Origin: Paragonimus westermani
Lineage: Eukaryota > Platyhelminthes > Trematoda > Plagiorchiida > Troglotrematidae
Direction: 5' to 3'
Assembly: GCA_008508345.1 (NCBI GenBank)
Contig: QNGE01000743.1
Span: forward strand, 168,897-232,896
Length of the DNA: 64,000 nt
In this document: positions 47,904-61,831 of the stretch, piece after piece
How positions within the stretch are numbered: position 1 is the first letter of the stretch
How the letters are laid out: every line of letters begins with the position of its first letter
Program-made: the position numbers and the translations under genes
The notes under the pieces: generated by a model
The model's input: the letters and a program-made list of their open reading frames with translations, nothing else
The model's database searches: none
Told to the model about the DNA's origin: nothing

Positions 47904-50900
47904 CTAAACACAAACCGGGAGAGAGAAGTTCTATTCACTTTTCTTCACGCTCTAACGATTTAAACATAATCCATATAAGGAGTAACAAGTTCATGTGATA
48001 TGTGCAGAGAAAGGATTACAGGTATATTTCGTGCATCTCTGATAGGATTTAAAAATTAAACGAACGCTGCGCTCTCCAAGCTACAAGCAGAAATTGTGAT
48101 AAGCGTCAACTTTAATCAGAGTCACAGAAGGAAACACTCACAGGTGTGCACACGTATGCAAAAACACACCGCGTCAGGCTGCGACGAGTGTATAAACGTA
48201 CAGCCAACGGAAAACAAACGCATGAACTACAATATCTACTTAATTTATCATATTGATTCATGATAACACAAGTGACGTACATTATCACTCGTTTATGAAG
48301 ATACATGTGTATCTGTGCATGCCTTACTTCAATAAAATAACCACGAAAATCGATTAATGGTATGTGCTAGCAGTTACTTTAAGGATCAGAAACTAAAGCG
48401 CCTTGTTATGAGGAGCAAAATCCATGATCGGAGGTTTTGCTAAAGTCAACCACCCAGTGAAACTAATAGAATCTGATCGCCGTGGAGAGGTTCACCTGTT
48501 TCGTGGCCATATAAATAACGCGCCTCAATGTATTGACATGCTACACACCAATTAACATTCTTTTCAATCAAGCTTCCTTCTCGGCAGTCTTTTCCTTCGC
48601 ATCGATAAACCGTTCAACATACTCTCCGATTAACATTGGGACAGGAAAACCTAGTCCTTCGATCTCCCCCCTCTATTGTTCATACCTACAGATCTACAAT
48701 TTAGGGTGAATTTGAATGTTATAGTTTTCACTCTAAACTAGTGTCGTGGTAAATAGCCATTTTTCTAAGGTATTCATATCCACTCCTATAATCCATAGAT
48801 TAAGTACCATGAAAGTTCGCACTTTTTCCGACCTCTGTTTAGTCACACTCTTTAAAGTTATCGATTTTTAGAAGCTGCTATCCTCTCTGGCTCTAAAGAG
48901 AATGCAAGAATATACATAGTTAAAATTTTTTAAGTTAATCATTTGAATCTTAGCGTGCTTCAAAAAAATAAAGCGGTTGGTAAACATCAGAAAAAGATGG
49001 GGTACCCCACATCAAAATTGAAGTGATATTTTATCAGGATATATATATATATCACAACGATTGACGGAACCGATAATTCTTAATTGAATGGAAAAGATTC
49101 GGCTTTTGTGTAGAAAAAAGATAGTTTTCCTTTCGTATACTTGACTGAAGTAAATTTAGTCGTATCTCTTCTCTGAGACACATGTGGGCAACAACAATTA
49201 GTATCCATCAGTCAGCCTAGACCTCGTGTAGAATATCGAATGAGGTTCCACTAGAGCAGGTACGCGTGTATGAGAACAACAGCACACTCAATGTTTACTT
49301 GATATATAACGGTTAATCTGACTTTGAAAAAGTTGGACACATGACCCGGAATACGTCGAATCTGATTGCTTAGTTGACGAGTACTATGGACGGTCATCAT
49401 AATTATTGCCTTCCTAATTTTAGCCTGTTTAGTTACACGTAGCCGTTTGTGAACATCCTGGTTCGGTAACACAAAACCGAACGGTACGAACAGACGATGC
49501 GTCCGTATCTACCACGTAGATCAGACCCTCAAGTTTGTTCACTCTACTCTAATACTGATTACATGTGGACTCCTCTCTCACAGAACTTTCAACTTCTCTG
49601 CAAGAAATCAAAAGGTTGTCTTTCACTTGTGAGTAGCATAGCAGAGCGTGAACAAGCGGAAACTAAAAAGCAGTTCTTAAAATCAGGAAGACCGGAAACT
49701 GGAAGTGACTTATGGAAATGTGTGTATGGTATACGAGGGATGTGGCACCGAAGAGATTCTCACTGCATTTTTGCCACGAGTTCAGATATACGTCAGTTCT
49801 TCAAACAATTCATTATCACTACATCACTGACAATAAATAAAATCCACGCCTCTTTTATGGTCCCAGTAAAAATATCAGGGCATCGCCGAACATGGTTGAA
49901 CACTGTTCAGTCATCCAATGTCCGTGATCACAACTAACACCGCATCACTGTTGTTCAGTTTGTGAACATCACTCTCCCTCAATCAGTCAACCTAAGTAGA
50001 AAACATTGGGCTAACGGTATGTGCAGTCATATTGTTATGCATAAATTGTGGGCCAGACACTGAATACTTGATTTATGTCTTTTCAACATCGGTTGAGCAT
50101 CAAATACAAGACGTTAGCCACTGCCTGTATTCCCTTTATGCGGATCTTGTAGGCGACTATTCTTGAGTGGGGATCACTCAACCAGTCACCATTTCTCTTG
50201 TACCCTTCAAAAGAGCCCCAATCAGCCACATAGCTGAACGCATGATCAAGTTGTATTTGTCAGAACATCTGGCAACCTACTGAAGTGTGAAAGACTATCA
50301 ACATCATGGTTAGAATAGCAAGAAGCTTGCGGTGATCTGAAAACAGACAGTCGGAAGCCAGAAGGTCTTCTGAGGATAACACAATGCGTTTGATCAGTGT
50401 TCGTAAACATGGCAAACAACAAATCGTTAACTTAGCCACACTTAAGTTTAATAACAGGCGTTCAGGTATACTGTCAACAACCTTTCAAACTGTGTAGAGT
50501 GTGGTCGATGAACGTCCGTAAACCGGAAGCTTCCGTACAGCCCCACATTTTGACTGACCAACAACTACCGACAAATTGTCAACCTCATAGCTCACCGGTC
50601 ATTGTTGTCCCAAAGCTGATTCAGAAAAGCTCAAACGCGGCAGCAACAATGGTTCGAGTTACTACAGAGGTTGCCGGATATCACGTGGTTAAACTTTGCC
50701 TACATAAAAGCACTTGCGTAAGACAGTTCGGCTTTACTTTGAAATGGGAATCTGCATACATCAGGCTATACTGTCATACGGTCCGCTTTGGTTCATCTAA
50801 CACTCTTGGTTTATCGTGATATACTCTAAATCGGTGGCAGTTCCAAATGAAGAAAGGCCCTGTGAATAACTGTTGAAATGCATTTTATCCCATCATTTCA

Positions 50901-51181
50901 CACGAGTTGACTTCAACAACTAAATTTTGTCGGAAATAATACACGCTAAAAATCTATGGTTATATGACTTCGTTATCACATGTCCCGCTTATTCGATTGA
51001 AATGGCCTAAGTGACTTACTCAGGCAGTATCTACTGACTCAAACTATCTTGACCAAAACGGTAGTCGACCGAACGTCGCCTGTATATATCACTCTGTTCT
51101 TTGAGATAGTTGAGAAAGCATTTTGCCCACCACCAGATCAGCTGCGAGTTGTGAGTTTCACTAAATTTGCTTGTGTCGGAA

Positions 51182-51201
51182 ATGTATGTATGTATGTATG
51201 C
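51182..51201 (+). repeat. (ATGT)n microsatellite
   Basis: ATGTATGTATGTATGTATGC. Confidence 0.9.
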
Positions 51202-52492
51202 TGATAGTCTGTTCTGATACTACACTTATCCACTAGCTTCGAAACAATGCTAGGCGTCAACCACTTGTTAAAGAGGACATTAGAAACGATTCCACAAACG
51301 AAACACTGATAATCTTTAAATGTGGGTGAACGTTCATTTATACGATACAGCCACGCTACTTATGAGTAGTTGCCCCGTTCACCATACAAGTACGAGAACA
51401 GGAACGGAATTTCCGATCCTGACTGTTGAGTCCTAAGCGGAGTAAAAATGTGTCTAGCGTCTTTTTGCACCGTGAGTCAATCTAAAAGTGTACACGAATG
51501 CAAACTACAGCAATGAATTATGGACGATGTTTGAATCCTAGCGATGAACGTAAGCAGCCTTGAATTGTTGACAGTTGTTGGCTATGCGGCAGAGTAAAGT
51601 CATATCAAAATACTTTTGCACAAAAAAGAACTTTTTTTCGATCTGAAAAATTTGATTAGTCACACAAAAATTTATATTTGTGGTTGTTGAGAGCAGCGGT
51701 GGAGTTGGAAACGGGTACTCATGGTTAGGACTGATATTCAGATTATATATCGTTCATCATTGGATGAGATAACGACATCACTGCGTAAGATTTTGGGCAT
51801 AGAGGTTAGAGCAATGCGGTCGATTAAGGTCGATGATCGCCCCCCTTGAAGTCGTCTTGGTTGGTTCTCATTACCGTTGGTCACTTGGTTGGTTGCCTTT
51901 GGGCATGTGACATGAAACCTGATTGGTGGGTTTCATTATCTGTACTGAAGTATGACTGTCACTTTAATTGGACCTCCGTATGAATGGTATTCAATGTTGA
52001 TAGCTGACCACTGATTTGATTTGTACTTGCTGACTTTCTCAATTATGCATTATTAGCTGGTCAGCAGAAAACGAGAAGATTTCAGGTCGAAATGACATCC
52101 TACCATTACTTATAAAGACGGACATTCAATAACATCCACTAGATGCAACGCTTGAACCTATACACACTAGCTTCTTATGCGTCGATAGGTAAGGAACCTT
52201 TCGGGATCCTAACATGAAGCTCGGCGAACAAATGTCACAGCTGGTGTCACCTCCCCAAACTTTCAGTTTCCTATAACGGTTGAGTTTCCTGTTCCAAAGG
52301 CATCTCCAAGGTGGTATTTTTTTTAAACTATCATCGGGAAAAAGGAATGTGACGCGGCTGATGAAGTGAAAACAGATTAACAGTAACATTACAACTGAAT
52401 TTAACGGACAAGCAAAGAACACGTTTACTTAATTCTCGGTACAGGGAAGCAATGATAATCAGCATAAAGTACTCCAATAAGCAAATGTAATG

Positions 52493-52530
52493 TGTCTGTG
52501 TGCGTGCGTGCGTGTGTGTGTGTGTGTGTG
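52493..52530 (+). repeat. (GTGC)n/(GT)n microsatellite
   Basis: TGTGTCTGTGTGCGTGCGTG followed by a pure GT run; compound repeat. Confidence 0.92.
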
Positions 52531-53288
52531 GAAGCAGTGTGCGAATATAGGAAGTGTAAACGTGTACAACAGAGCATTGGAGCAGCGTAAAGAAAGCGGC
52601 ATATTTTCTCAGGTATACCAGGAAGCAAAATGTAGGGCTACCTGAGGCAAAGAAGCAAGCGTACAGAGACTGCAAAGGACGCCGACAGAACTTACATTTT
52701 CGGTGAACCTGAAGAAGATCTGATGGAAACAAAACAGTGGTCACAAATATATTCAGTGTTTTAATATTCGAATGGGTTTCGTCCTTCTAGTAAATAGTAG
52801 ACGATCTCATTAATCTGGTCACGTGACTGACTTTGCATAGGACTTGTCGGTTTGGTAAGAAATAGAGAAGTGCGTTGCGAGGAATCGCTTTTAAGACCGT
52901 AGCCCACTTGGTGAATAATGTAAAGGTGAATCAAATCATAGAAAGCTTAATTGCACCAGATGATTGATTTTCAGCGTTACGAATTCCTCCAGTGGTTGTA
53001 AAACATAATCGTATATGCAAATAAAAAATCTAACAGTGTGATCTGGAAATTGTGGTATCGAGGATTCTGTAGGTTGATAATTAAGTGATTGGTGATTCAG
53101 ATGCCATAGGAGTTTGACCAGTGACTGACCATTGAACAATCATGATTAGTGATGAGGAGACACATAAAGTAGTTTGTGCAAATATGTACCACTAGTTGTA
53201 GGATATTTTCAAGAGGTGAACCGAATTAGATTGGAAAACAAATAGTCCATCTTAATTACTTAACGAAAAGCGAGACAAGGAATGCACT

Positions 53289-53298
53289 CCCCCCCCCC
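53289..53298 (+). repeat. Poly-C tract
   Basis: Ten consecutive C, unusual in this AT-rich intron. Confidence 0.9.
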
Positions 53299-53649
53299 GA
53301 AGCTGCTGACTTGGCCAGCTGCTTGATAACATGTCCATCCATCAATCTACTTATCTGTGAATCAATCTTGTTGACTGAACAGTCAAATGTGATTATGCGT
53401 TGAAAATCTACTTGATTCACTGCTTATTCAAACCCCGAAACAACAGAAGTTTTAACAGGGAACCAATCCAAACGCCACGTTAAGATACCACATCAGGATT
53501 GGACGAACAGTTTCGATGTTACATCTTCCGTTATTCGCCAAGTTCTTTGTTCCGTACTGCACCAATCAGCTTACACTTTGTGACTTTGCATGTGTCACTA
53601 GGATCAGCCAATGACAGACTATGCAACCAGCCGGAGTTCTTCTCATTAC

Positions 53650-54020
53650 TTACGGGGGCAGCTTCAATCAGAGCACGATTTCGAAAGCTACGCAAAGTCC
53701 TTAGTTCCGAGTATTACAAATTGGCTTGGCAATGTGGAGCTGCTTGCAATGGGGCAATTAAACCTGCATGCTGTTCCAAGCGAAGTCGAAGAGTGGGTCG
53801 AAAGTTTCAAACCGTGATGAAACATTCGTCTTGATGTGAAGAAGGAATACCAGTTAGCATCCTTCGTTACGGCTGACGACAAGTGTGTGTTTTGAGTTTC
53901 CACTTGAAATGATTTGATTAAAATTGCACACACTGACTGACAGTCTAGAGTACACCTCATAAAAAACGTCGAAGCATTTAACATTTCGAGGGCTCGTGAG
54001 CTAAATCCACTTTTCTCTCT
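53650..54020 (+). pseudogene. Gypsy gag-like relic
   Basis: The plus frame reads SITNWLGNVELLAMGQLN, then SEVEEWVESFKP, and after stops LDVKKEYQLASFVTADD. The E-W-x-x-x-F pattern followed by a basic helix and a QLASFVTA-like helix resembles the start of Ty3/Gypsy Gag capsid regions. Stops break it in at least three places. A longer open frame on the opposite strand (53,688-54,068) is probably its shadow. Confidence 0.35.
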
Positions 54021-56174
54021 TCCGTCCTCTTTAGTTGGGTGAGAGAGATGAGTAGCACGGCTGATCAATGAAAACGGCAGATAGCCTCATTGGTTATACG
54101 TGACCCATACGAATGACTGCAATGGGATACGGTCAACCAGCTTGTTACTTTCACGAGATGTCCGTCACCGAAGACCGGTTTAGTGAATTTTGAGTGAATT
54201 TTGGAACCTGCCAGGCACCAAGATTGGTTGATTCTTTAGAAGTCATTGTTCAAGAAGTGAAACGTTTTCAGAAAAAAAAACTGGAGCATGTTACAGTAAT
54301 TGATCAGTTGAGCCAAACATGAAGAATCCAAGGTATCATGTGCATATTTGCGTTAGCAAATCATCCTTCGTACCGGACGCAAGGTTTAAGACAGAAATGT
54401 TCTGGACCGACTGGATATGTATCAGTCATCTGTCTTAAGAGCTTGGATGGCGGTCCGTTTGGAGTGTCAAAGGCTTTGTCGTTTTACAGCCATCCGATGG
54501 ACTCAGTCACCAGGACAGCTTGAGTCAAGCCGGTTTCGTCTGACGAATGATGGACAGCAGTCTTGCGGACTATTTGTGCCTTTACGGCCACAACTTGGCA
54601 GTCTATCGCCATTTGGACGGAGAACTCAGTTAGCAAGATCATTTTGTGTTTACGCATTAAACTTATCATTTTCCAGCTTACTGCTGGTATACATGGCAGT
54701 CCAATGCAATAATGTCTAGTCTCTGCACGGTTTATGAGCACTCACGGCAAAGCTATGTTTACACTTCAACCGAAACCGCTATGACCAGCCTGTCAATGCG
54801 TTTAGCCCGTCAGTAGACACCAGAAACAATGATGAAATTCACGTAGGAAATGCGCTCAATACAATACAGGAAGTTCACCGGCGCCACCATATTTTCATGT
54901 AAGATGATGATTTATAGGTATGATAAATCCATTTAACACATTCAATTGTGATCCTTCACACGTAGCCAGTAACATTACTTACTGTGGTTACTAGGCCAAC
55001 TGGGTTCCCACACAATTGCAGGTTATCGAAACTTCACGCATCATACAGATTTTAGTTGATTGATTACGTTTACTTATTGGTCGATCATGATCGAGGTAAA
55101 CAAAAAGAAGGCGTGAGGACTGTTGCAATTAAGTTTAGAAATAGGATGACAAAATGATACAATACAATGTGCCTTAAAAAAGTTGTTTGTCATTAATCTG
55201 TGTACTCAACCTCAACATCGTTAAGAAAACAACGAGTCGGATATTTCTAAATCATTTTAGAAACGAGAAAGACGATTGACTCTAACCTGGTCCGGGTGGT
55301 AACCTTTGCCCAAGCAGAACGGACGAACAAGAAAGCCTGCAACCAATCGGGATGTAACCCTTAAAAAACTCGATTGCTTTTAAAAAGGGCAGTCTCGTTC
55401 GTTCCAAACAAACGATTCTGCCAATGACTCAAACAACATAAACCAAGAAAATAGCTGAGTTAGACTTTCAGAAAAGCATACTATCTGTTTTGTGCAAAAC
55501 GCTATGAAATGGCACCGAGTTTGGATCGACGCTTCCAGTTGCGTGTAGACAGACAAACTTGCATGCCAAACGTGGAGTAGGTTGAATGATGATTGACGCC
55601 GGGATCTTCAGAGGAACTACATTTTCTTGGATTGCTACACTAGCATCACTCTGAGAGCAGATCGATGATGGGGTAGTGGAATAGTCTCATAACGCCCAAC
55701 TGGTGTTTACCCAGAAGTATTCACAATACGTGACGTCACTGTGGTAGTTCCAAGTTCCTAATGTTGTGACCTTCACAGAGGGTTCAGTTGAAAAGTGTGT
55801 GAACTACATTGACCAGCTGGGCTGTAGTGTATTTACTGTAGGCTTTTTTCAAGCTGGTCGGAAGGACAAGTTAGGGGACAGTGATAATCAAGTTTAGTCC
55901 GGTTTATTGAAGGGTAAGCGGAGACAGAAGTGGTTTCAGGCCATAGCAACTGAAGGATCTAACAGCCTGGCCTTCACTCTTTAAATCCCTAAGAGGAAAA
56001 CGCTAACTCTAAGTTCAACTGAGTTGACCTAATTACAGTTCAATATGGTGGCCTGACATTAGTGTGTAAAAGTTCTGGTTAGTTTGTTAAAACCAACCCC
56101 AACTCTCTTCATTGATCAGGGTGTGCAATGCAAAGTTGTTTATAATTAATGGATTTGAAAACGAGCCAACCTAC

Positions 56175-56456
56175 CTTCACAATTGCCTTTCTTTCCGAAA
56201 TAGTTGTCTCGTAATTCTGAGCCCGAAGCAAGTGTGACCTGATACTTGGTGTGTCAGATTCCATGCCGGGCAAGGGTGCATTTGTGCCAAGACAATAGCG
56301 ATTGAATAAAACAACGCTTTTGAAATGATCTCTAATTTCACGAGCCAGTTCACGGACAGTGTCTGAAACACAAGTGTCCGGGTTGAGCAATAAATCGATC
56401 AGTTGACTGACGGACGGTTTGGCGCTGAGCAAAACGGGAGTCTCCGTGGTGGATTT
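56175..56456 (-). CDS. Spectrin-repeat protein, exon at 56.2 kb (94 aa)
   Basis: The acceptor is TGGTCCCCTGCAG and the donor GTGAAG|GTAGGT. It is 94 codons, phase 0 to 0. It opens with a Thr/Ser-rich stretch, then shows amphipathic helices (VSQLIDLLLN; SDTVRELAREIRDHFKSVVL; ISERKAIVK). The last helix runs on into the 47.8 kb exon, supporting a direct join across an intron of about 8.3 kb. A Pro/Gly-containing loop (GTNAPLPGMESDTP) sits between the helices. Confidence 0.77.
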
Positions 56457-56554
56457 CTGCAGGGGACCATTTATTATCAGAAGAGTTGAAGGAATCATGG
56501 TTACAATTCAGACAGTTTGTGCCTCAAGAAGTGACATACACTTTTGTTTGCTAC

Positions 56555-56621
56555 GATGGTATTCGACTGGTTAACTGGCTAGTGTCACATTGATGGTATT
56601 TGACCGGTTAACTGTCACATT
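56555..56621 (+). repeat. Tandem duplication, about 37 and 30 bp units
   Basis: GATGGTATTCGACTGGTTAA … GTCACATT is followed directly by GATGGTATTTGACCGGTTAA … GTCACATT; the second unit lacks a few bases. Confidence 0.85.
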
Positions 56622-56823
56622 GATAAATTTCTCAGGCAAGCCTCATCAACAGTTCCCAATGAAATTCCACAAACCAAGACCAACGTACATCTTCATTGCG
56701 ACAGTATGTAACACCAAATTCAATGAGACAATGAAATGAAGAAAAATCATGGTGTACTTCGGAGTGCGTGTGGCGTGGGTGCTGCGGACCATCGTATTTA
56801 AGTTTGTCCATGAGTTTACTTAC

Positions 56824-56898
56824 TTCGTCACAGCTGTCCAAAATTAAGGCACAGACAAATTCCGCCTTGTTTGAATACTTTGTTTTGCTGCTGGTTAT
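56824..56898 (-). CDS. Tentative small exon of the spectrin-repeat gene (25 aa)
   Basis: An open stretch between ACGAAAG and a strong donor (GACGAA|GTAAGT) would give 25 codons, phase 0 to 0, so it fits between exons 2 and 4 without breaking frame. The other two frames contain stops. Against it: the peptide (…AEFVCALILDSCDE) is not clearly helical heptad, the acceptor has a poor pyrimidine tract, and joining exon 2 directly to the 56.2 kb exon also gives a natural reading. It may be alternative or false. Confidence 0.3.
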
Positions 56899-59800
56899 CT
56901 TTCGTGATTAAGAAGTACGGTGTGCAGTTTCTCTAAAAACACGCATAACAACGGTACCACAGAAAACAGTGCACTTAGAACTTTCGTCTCTAGATGAATA
57001 ATGCTCAACACCGACAAAGTGCTGTCACACAGCTGCTGTTTGCAGGGGCTGCCAGACTGTTTGTATACTAACTAACCAGGGACTTCCCAGTCTCCCTATC
57101 TACGAACAAGCAGTCAAAGTTAGTCACTTTCTGTACAAATACAACGGGGCTGTGTAATGGACTGCATAGGATGAACAAGACGCGAATAGAAGCACCATTC
57201 GACAGTATAGAGGTTGATAGACAATACCCAGCATTATAAATAGCGAGGATATAACTCAACCGGAAGACAGTCACAGGCTTTGAAGCAGTCCCTGTGATTA
57301 GTAGAGACAATCGGAAACGCGACCTTTGGTTTGACAACAGCCCTCTTTTCGTTCAAAAACGGTTCTGGCTAACATTGAAGCTACGCTGGTAGAATTTACT
57401 CTCGTGTTTTCCGTTTTTATGTCTGTCTCGCTAATCTGTTCTGCAGCAGTTTGTCTCAGTTTTTGAAACTAGTTACTTGCCCATGTGTGATTAGAGCCTA
57501 CGGTCACTACCATCGGTTTCGTAAAAATTTGATTGAAAAAATCGTCAACATTGTATAAACCGAATACATGATCTTTGCTAATGCATTATAATAAACGATG
57601 AATTATCGTACAGTTCTACGGATTAGCGGAGTTATTTTACTATCGAACTTAGGACTAGTTTGAGTGTTTTTTGTGTATCATCTGAAATCCCATTTGAAAA
57701 GCTCTTAATTGATACAGTTCACCTTTTTAAAACATACGAATTATCTTGAAAGCCACAGAATTCAAAACTTGTCTGAAAAACTTCACTTATGCTAACTGAA
57801 GTCACTGCTTTTGATGAGAACTTGGGATTTCGCCAGTCATCAAATTCACATCACCTTATTCAACATGCAATTGTAACCTCATGTCTGATTAATCCATTAC
57901 CGATTATATCCTTATATCGGAGTGCCATTGATTGCATAGGGATTACACATCTAGTCACTATTCCTAATGCATTTGCCTTGGACACATTTTTTAACACCGG
58001 AAACACCTCTCAAGCTACGTAGCAAGTGAATTGTCAATAGCTGTAATGTATCCCAATCAAATTCTAATCCCTACCTACTATTGGGTTCTTAAGTCTTCCC
58101 CCCTTCAGCAACCGAACAACACCATCGTACTATAACATTTATCAACAGACTTCCAAAGTCTAACACTTCATCTATCACCAGCACATGGATATTGGGATTC
58201 CGGTGTTTTCAGCGGCTTGTTGAATTTACCTCCAGTGTAGCTTATTGTAACAGGAAAGTCAAAGGTATTCCGGGGGGATATGTTGCACGCCGTTTGTCTC
58301 GCCTCCTTACCATTAAGTTTTATTGGTCGGCCTTGAGGAGTGCTACAATGATTGGTTAACCAGATAATATTTACACTCCTAGGCCTCGGCTAAAACGTCT
58401 TTGCTCAGCCAACTTCAATCGTATGATGAATTTATCATCATTATTAATGACAAGCGAACTTGGCTAAACTTTTACATATGTTAATTCAATCAAGTCTAAT
58501 ATGAGGTCATTCACTCAGCGGTTAACACGGTTGCCTAGTGAAAGCTTGGCCAGAGTCCTGCTTCCAGTCGTGGCAAGGATATACACTACTGACGAGCTCT
58601 ACGAAAAGCAAATCTCAAGCATAGTGGGTCCTTTTGAACGAACTTGACTGAAATGTCTACGGGGCTGTAGAAGCTGCGATTAATTGCGAGTGATGTTCAA
58701 TTTGGGTTCGATGTGTCAGCTGTTTTTGTTTTGGTAGGAACTTGCGATCAAGGAGAACCGTGTGACGAATCTAACGAGTTGACTGTAACAAACAACTCAC
58801 CGTAAGAAGATATCCGTGGTTTATCCGTAATTTTCTTCCTTTCCCAACCTCGAAAAATGCACAAATGCCACCCAAAATTGAAATACCGCACCAGTTATCA
58901 CATTAGTTTGCTCTAGCCAACCTACCCTCAAGACATCGTACGAAAACATACTAGTTGGAGCACAGGTCTTTTCAGACATCATCATTCTGTCAAGCAGCTT
59001 TGTACTCCAAAACCAAACACGTCAAACTCTGAGCCAGTTCTACCGACCTGATCGACACAAATAGGGTTGATCGAAAGTGTACACATGACATATTGTTCTG
59101 TTTTCAAGCTGTCAAGCATACGTTACTCATTTAGACGCGTGATTGACTCTGGGAAACACTAGACTTCGAACAAAACACAATAGCTATAGTAGGCTCAAAG
59201 ACCGCACAATTATGGAGATCGGTAGAATCGTTTAGAATAACAAATCAAGGGAAGCGTCCGATAAAAAAGACGCGGAAAGCGATAAAGGTTATGCAAACGA
59301 GTCAAAGGTGGACCGATATTAGTTGAAAGTGAACACATTCCCAAAGAAGGGAAACTGATTGGGGATACACGACAGAAAAATTAAGTGTTTTAACCTGAAA
59401 TCTGTAGCTTATATACTCCCAGAACCGTTGCTGTATGCAAGTTCCACTAGTCTAACAAATGAAATGACTTGATGTTTTCAGAAAACCACATAATTCAACC
59501 GGAATGATCCGAACAGAGAAAGACGTTATAGACGTGAGGAGAGGAAGCCTTCGGAACAATGTCACAGGCAACAGTGTAGAGTGGCCCTCTCCTTTAAAGA
59601 AACACTACAACTGCGATCTTAGACGGGAAGCAAAATCCCGAAACACTGCAGGATTAGTTGATACGATTGCCGTCCGTGAACGAGGGGGAGGGGGATTAGC
59701 ATTATCTCAACAAGACAGTTACGTTGTCATGCATCCCAGGCTGCATCAAAGGAGGACTATGGGAAAATCAGACCACCCATAATGCTACCTCCTACGTGGA

Positions 59801-60654
59801 ACCTAAGTTACTTCCTATTCGGAACCATCGGGTGTTACTGAAGACTTCGTTCACAAAGAAGGACACCGGAGCGAGTCTCACAGTTGGTTGAAACATCGTA
59901 CAAGGTACCTTTGAGATCAGACTGACTAAAGTCTTCGAGAGAGATATCGCTGCACTAAGCAGTTACATTACATCAAGCTCATTATTCGTCAGTAGCATTG
60001 CACAACAAAGTGCGACTAACAAGGACACTGTTTCTTGCGTATAATGCATAAAGAATAAATTTAACCGTTACAAAACGGGTCTAGTTGAAACCGTTTTGAG
60101 CAACGTAGCTAGGCTAAGGCCGAATTTCGTAATCCAGAACTTCACTGATTGGAAAAGATGGGATAGAAGTGAGTGCGCCTATTTATCCGAAGTATATGGA
60201 TCGCAACAATGTATTGTAAATGGTAACAAGTTTTTCACAAAAATTTAGCTTCCTGTTATCATTTCAACTAATGGTTACCATCGTTTAGCCCAATCGCTTT
60301 TGGGTATCACGTAACGGCACTGAACATCAACAGTGGGCTCACATGAAATGCTAGCCCACACAATGAAGTCGGACTACTTTGTGAGATGGCCAACGGAACA
60401 GCTTCCAACCTGACTCTTCCGCATAAGGTACACGGATACGCGTACCAGTGTGTATTAAAGTTTGAACAGCTAGCCTGGACCATCATAACGATGGAGAAAA
60501 TTGCTTAGACGTTAAAACTGTCCGGATGACCAAGGCGTATCTTTGCGGAGGACTTGTGAGTAAGCAAAATTGACATCTTTCCCTTTTCGTCTTCAAGCAG
60601 AGACACAGTTTACAAGTGATGCGTATTTCAGTGACGAAATAAGCGATGACGTAC
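56899..60654 (-). other. Intron of the spectrin-repeat gene
   Basis: No confident exon. The SINE at 58.5 kb is the only recognised repeat. A minus-strand frame at 57,068-57,337 looks protein-like but could not be assigned. Confidence 0.45.
58500..58735 (+). mobile_element. tRNA-derived SINE, partial copy
   Basis: Starts within the tRNA-like part (TGAGGTCATTCACTCAGCGGTTAACACGG), with decayed B box, then GTGGCAAGGATATACACTAC, TGACGAGCTCTA and the GCGAGTGATGTTCAATTTGG tail. The 5' third is missing. Confidence 0.8.
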
Positions 60655-60900
60655 CTGTGGAGATTGAGAACGTTCTTTGATAAACTGCCGTGGACCGAGT
60701 TCAGCCTGCTTCAGTTGTTCACTGAAAGCGTCTCTGGTGGCGACTACTCGACTAATATGCCCATCGATCTCCGTAAAGTATTGAGCCGTGGTTTTTGACT
60801 TATCCGCGATAGTTAGTGGTCTCAACTTGGCAGCGGTCTGCTGGATATCTTCAATGATTCCATTCTTATCAAACAATGTTTGAAGACTAGCACATACACG
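60655..60900 (-). CDS. Spectrin-repeat protein, exon 2 (82 aa)
   Basis: The acceptor is TTTTTCTAG and the donor CCACAG|GTACGT. It is 82 codons, phase 0 to 0. The helix continues straight from the previous exon (…KDMLQ|RVCASLQTLF). It includes a typical hydrophobic-heptad stretch near residues 36-60 (AQYFTEIDGHISRVVATRDA). It ends in a Ser/Pro-containing segment (ERSQSPQ), which suggests a linker or loop at the exon border. It is separated from exon 1 by an intron of about 0.93 kb. Confidence 0.8.
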
Positions 60901-61831
60901 CTAGAAAAATAGATAGAAGGGTGAGAGGAGAGAGTCAGATACAGGGTTAAGGTTGCATAAACAAAAACGTCGAGGTCAGAAAATTTTTTCAGTGTATTGC
61001 AATGAGACGAATCTATATGTGGTTCGTTGGTGATTCGAGACAGTGTGAATAATGTGATCTAATGTTGAAACTTTAAAACATTATCATCGTCATAGATATT
61101 GACATGAGCAAAACACTGGTGAGTAACTACCTAGCAACTATTCCAAGAAAATGATGTTAGATTTGAAGAGAAAAGCGCGACGGAGGCCTCCACTTCGTAT
61201 ATTAGGCCAATGGGTTTGCAGCTGCGGATGTGGTTACCATGTCATATGCAAACCAACATCTTTCCAGCTTGCATCACCCGATTAACTAATTATTTCTGTT
61301 TTGTAAAACAAGATTGCATCGCTAACATCCATGTCATTTTCCAAATTAGTAGGCAATGTGGAAGTGAGACCAATTAACATTGTGTCGCTGAACATAGTTT
61401 TGGTCAACCTCACACTACTGGAAGATCCTTGAACGCGAAGTGTGTAGTTTTTCGAGTGCTTCATACGCTGTCATGTGCTTTCACACTGATAACTCTTCAG
61501 ATTTCACGTTTAACGAGACTTACTACTGAGGTCGTGTGTTGCTTCATTTCAGCTTAATCACATACCCCGTTTCAACTGAAGCAGAGAGGAATTGTCAACC
61601 GTGTAAAGAACTGGACCCACACAAAATACGATCAAGGACAGCAGACGTTCAGATAGACGGACAGGTGCAGTCGTACAGATCGAGCACTTAACTGGTGCAA
61701 TCTCATTTGCCTATTTCATGTGTCCACTAGAAATGGAAGATGGACTCGAAGTTTCCCAGAAGTGACCGAAATAATACGAGTAACTCTGTGCAACATATGA
61801 ACATCGCGATAGTCAATGTTCGGAGGCTTAC

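Larger units (their letters stand above)
47904..56174 (-). other. 8.3 kb intron of the spectrin-repeat gene
   Basis: The helix at the end of the 56.2 kb exon continues into the 47.8 kb exon, so a direct join is likely. Contents recognised: microsatellites at 49.04, 51.18 and 52.49 kb, a C tract at 53.29 kb and a Gypsy gag-like relic at 53.7 kb. A 146-codon plus-strand frame at 49,497-49,937 is about as long as chance allows for 64 kb and matches nothing known. Confidence 0.5.

Noticed and set aside
49313..49470. Minus-strand open stretch between CCGAACCAG and CAA|GTAAAC
   Set aside because: Phase 0 to 0 is possible, but the peptide is basic and irregular, unlike its neighbours, and the helix already joins without it.
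49497..49937. 146-codon plus-strand open frame
   Set aside because: Longest unexplained frame, but about one of this size is expected by chance in 64 kb of such composition. No motif, no splice context, inside an intron.
52235..52330. Minus-strand LWNRKLNRYRKLK stretch with GTGACA donor
   Set aside because: Phase does not fit either neighbouring exon and the donor is weak.
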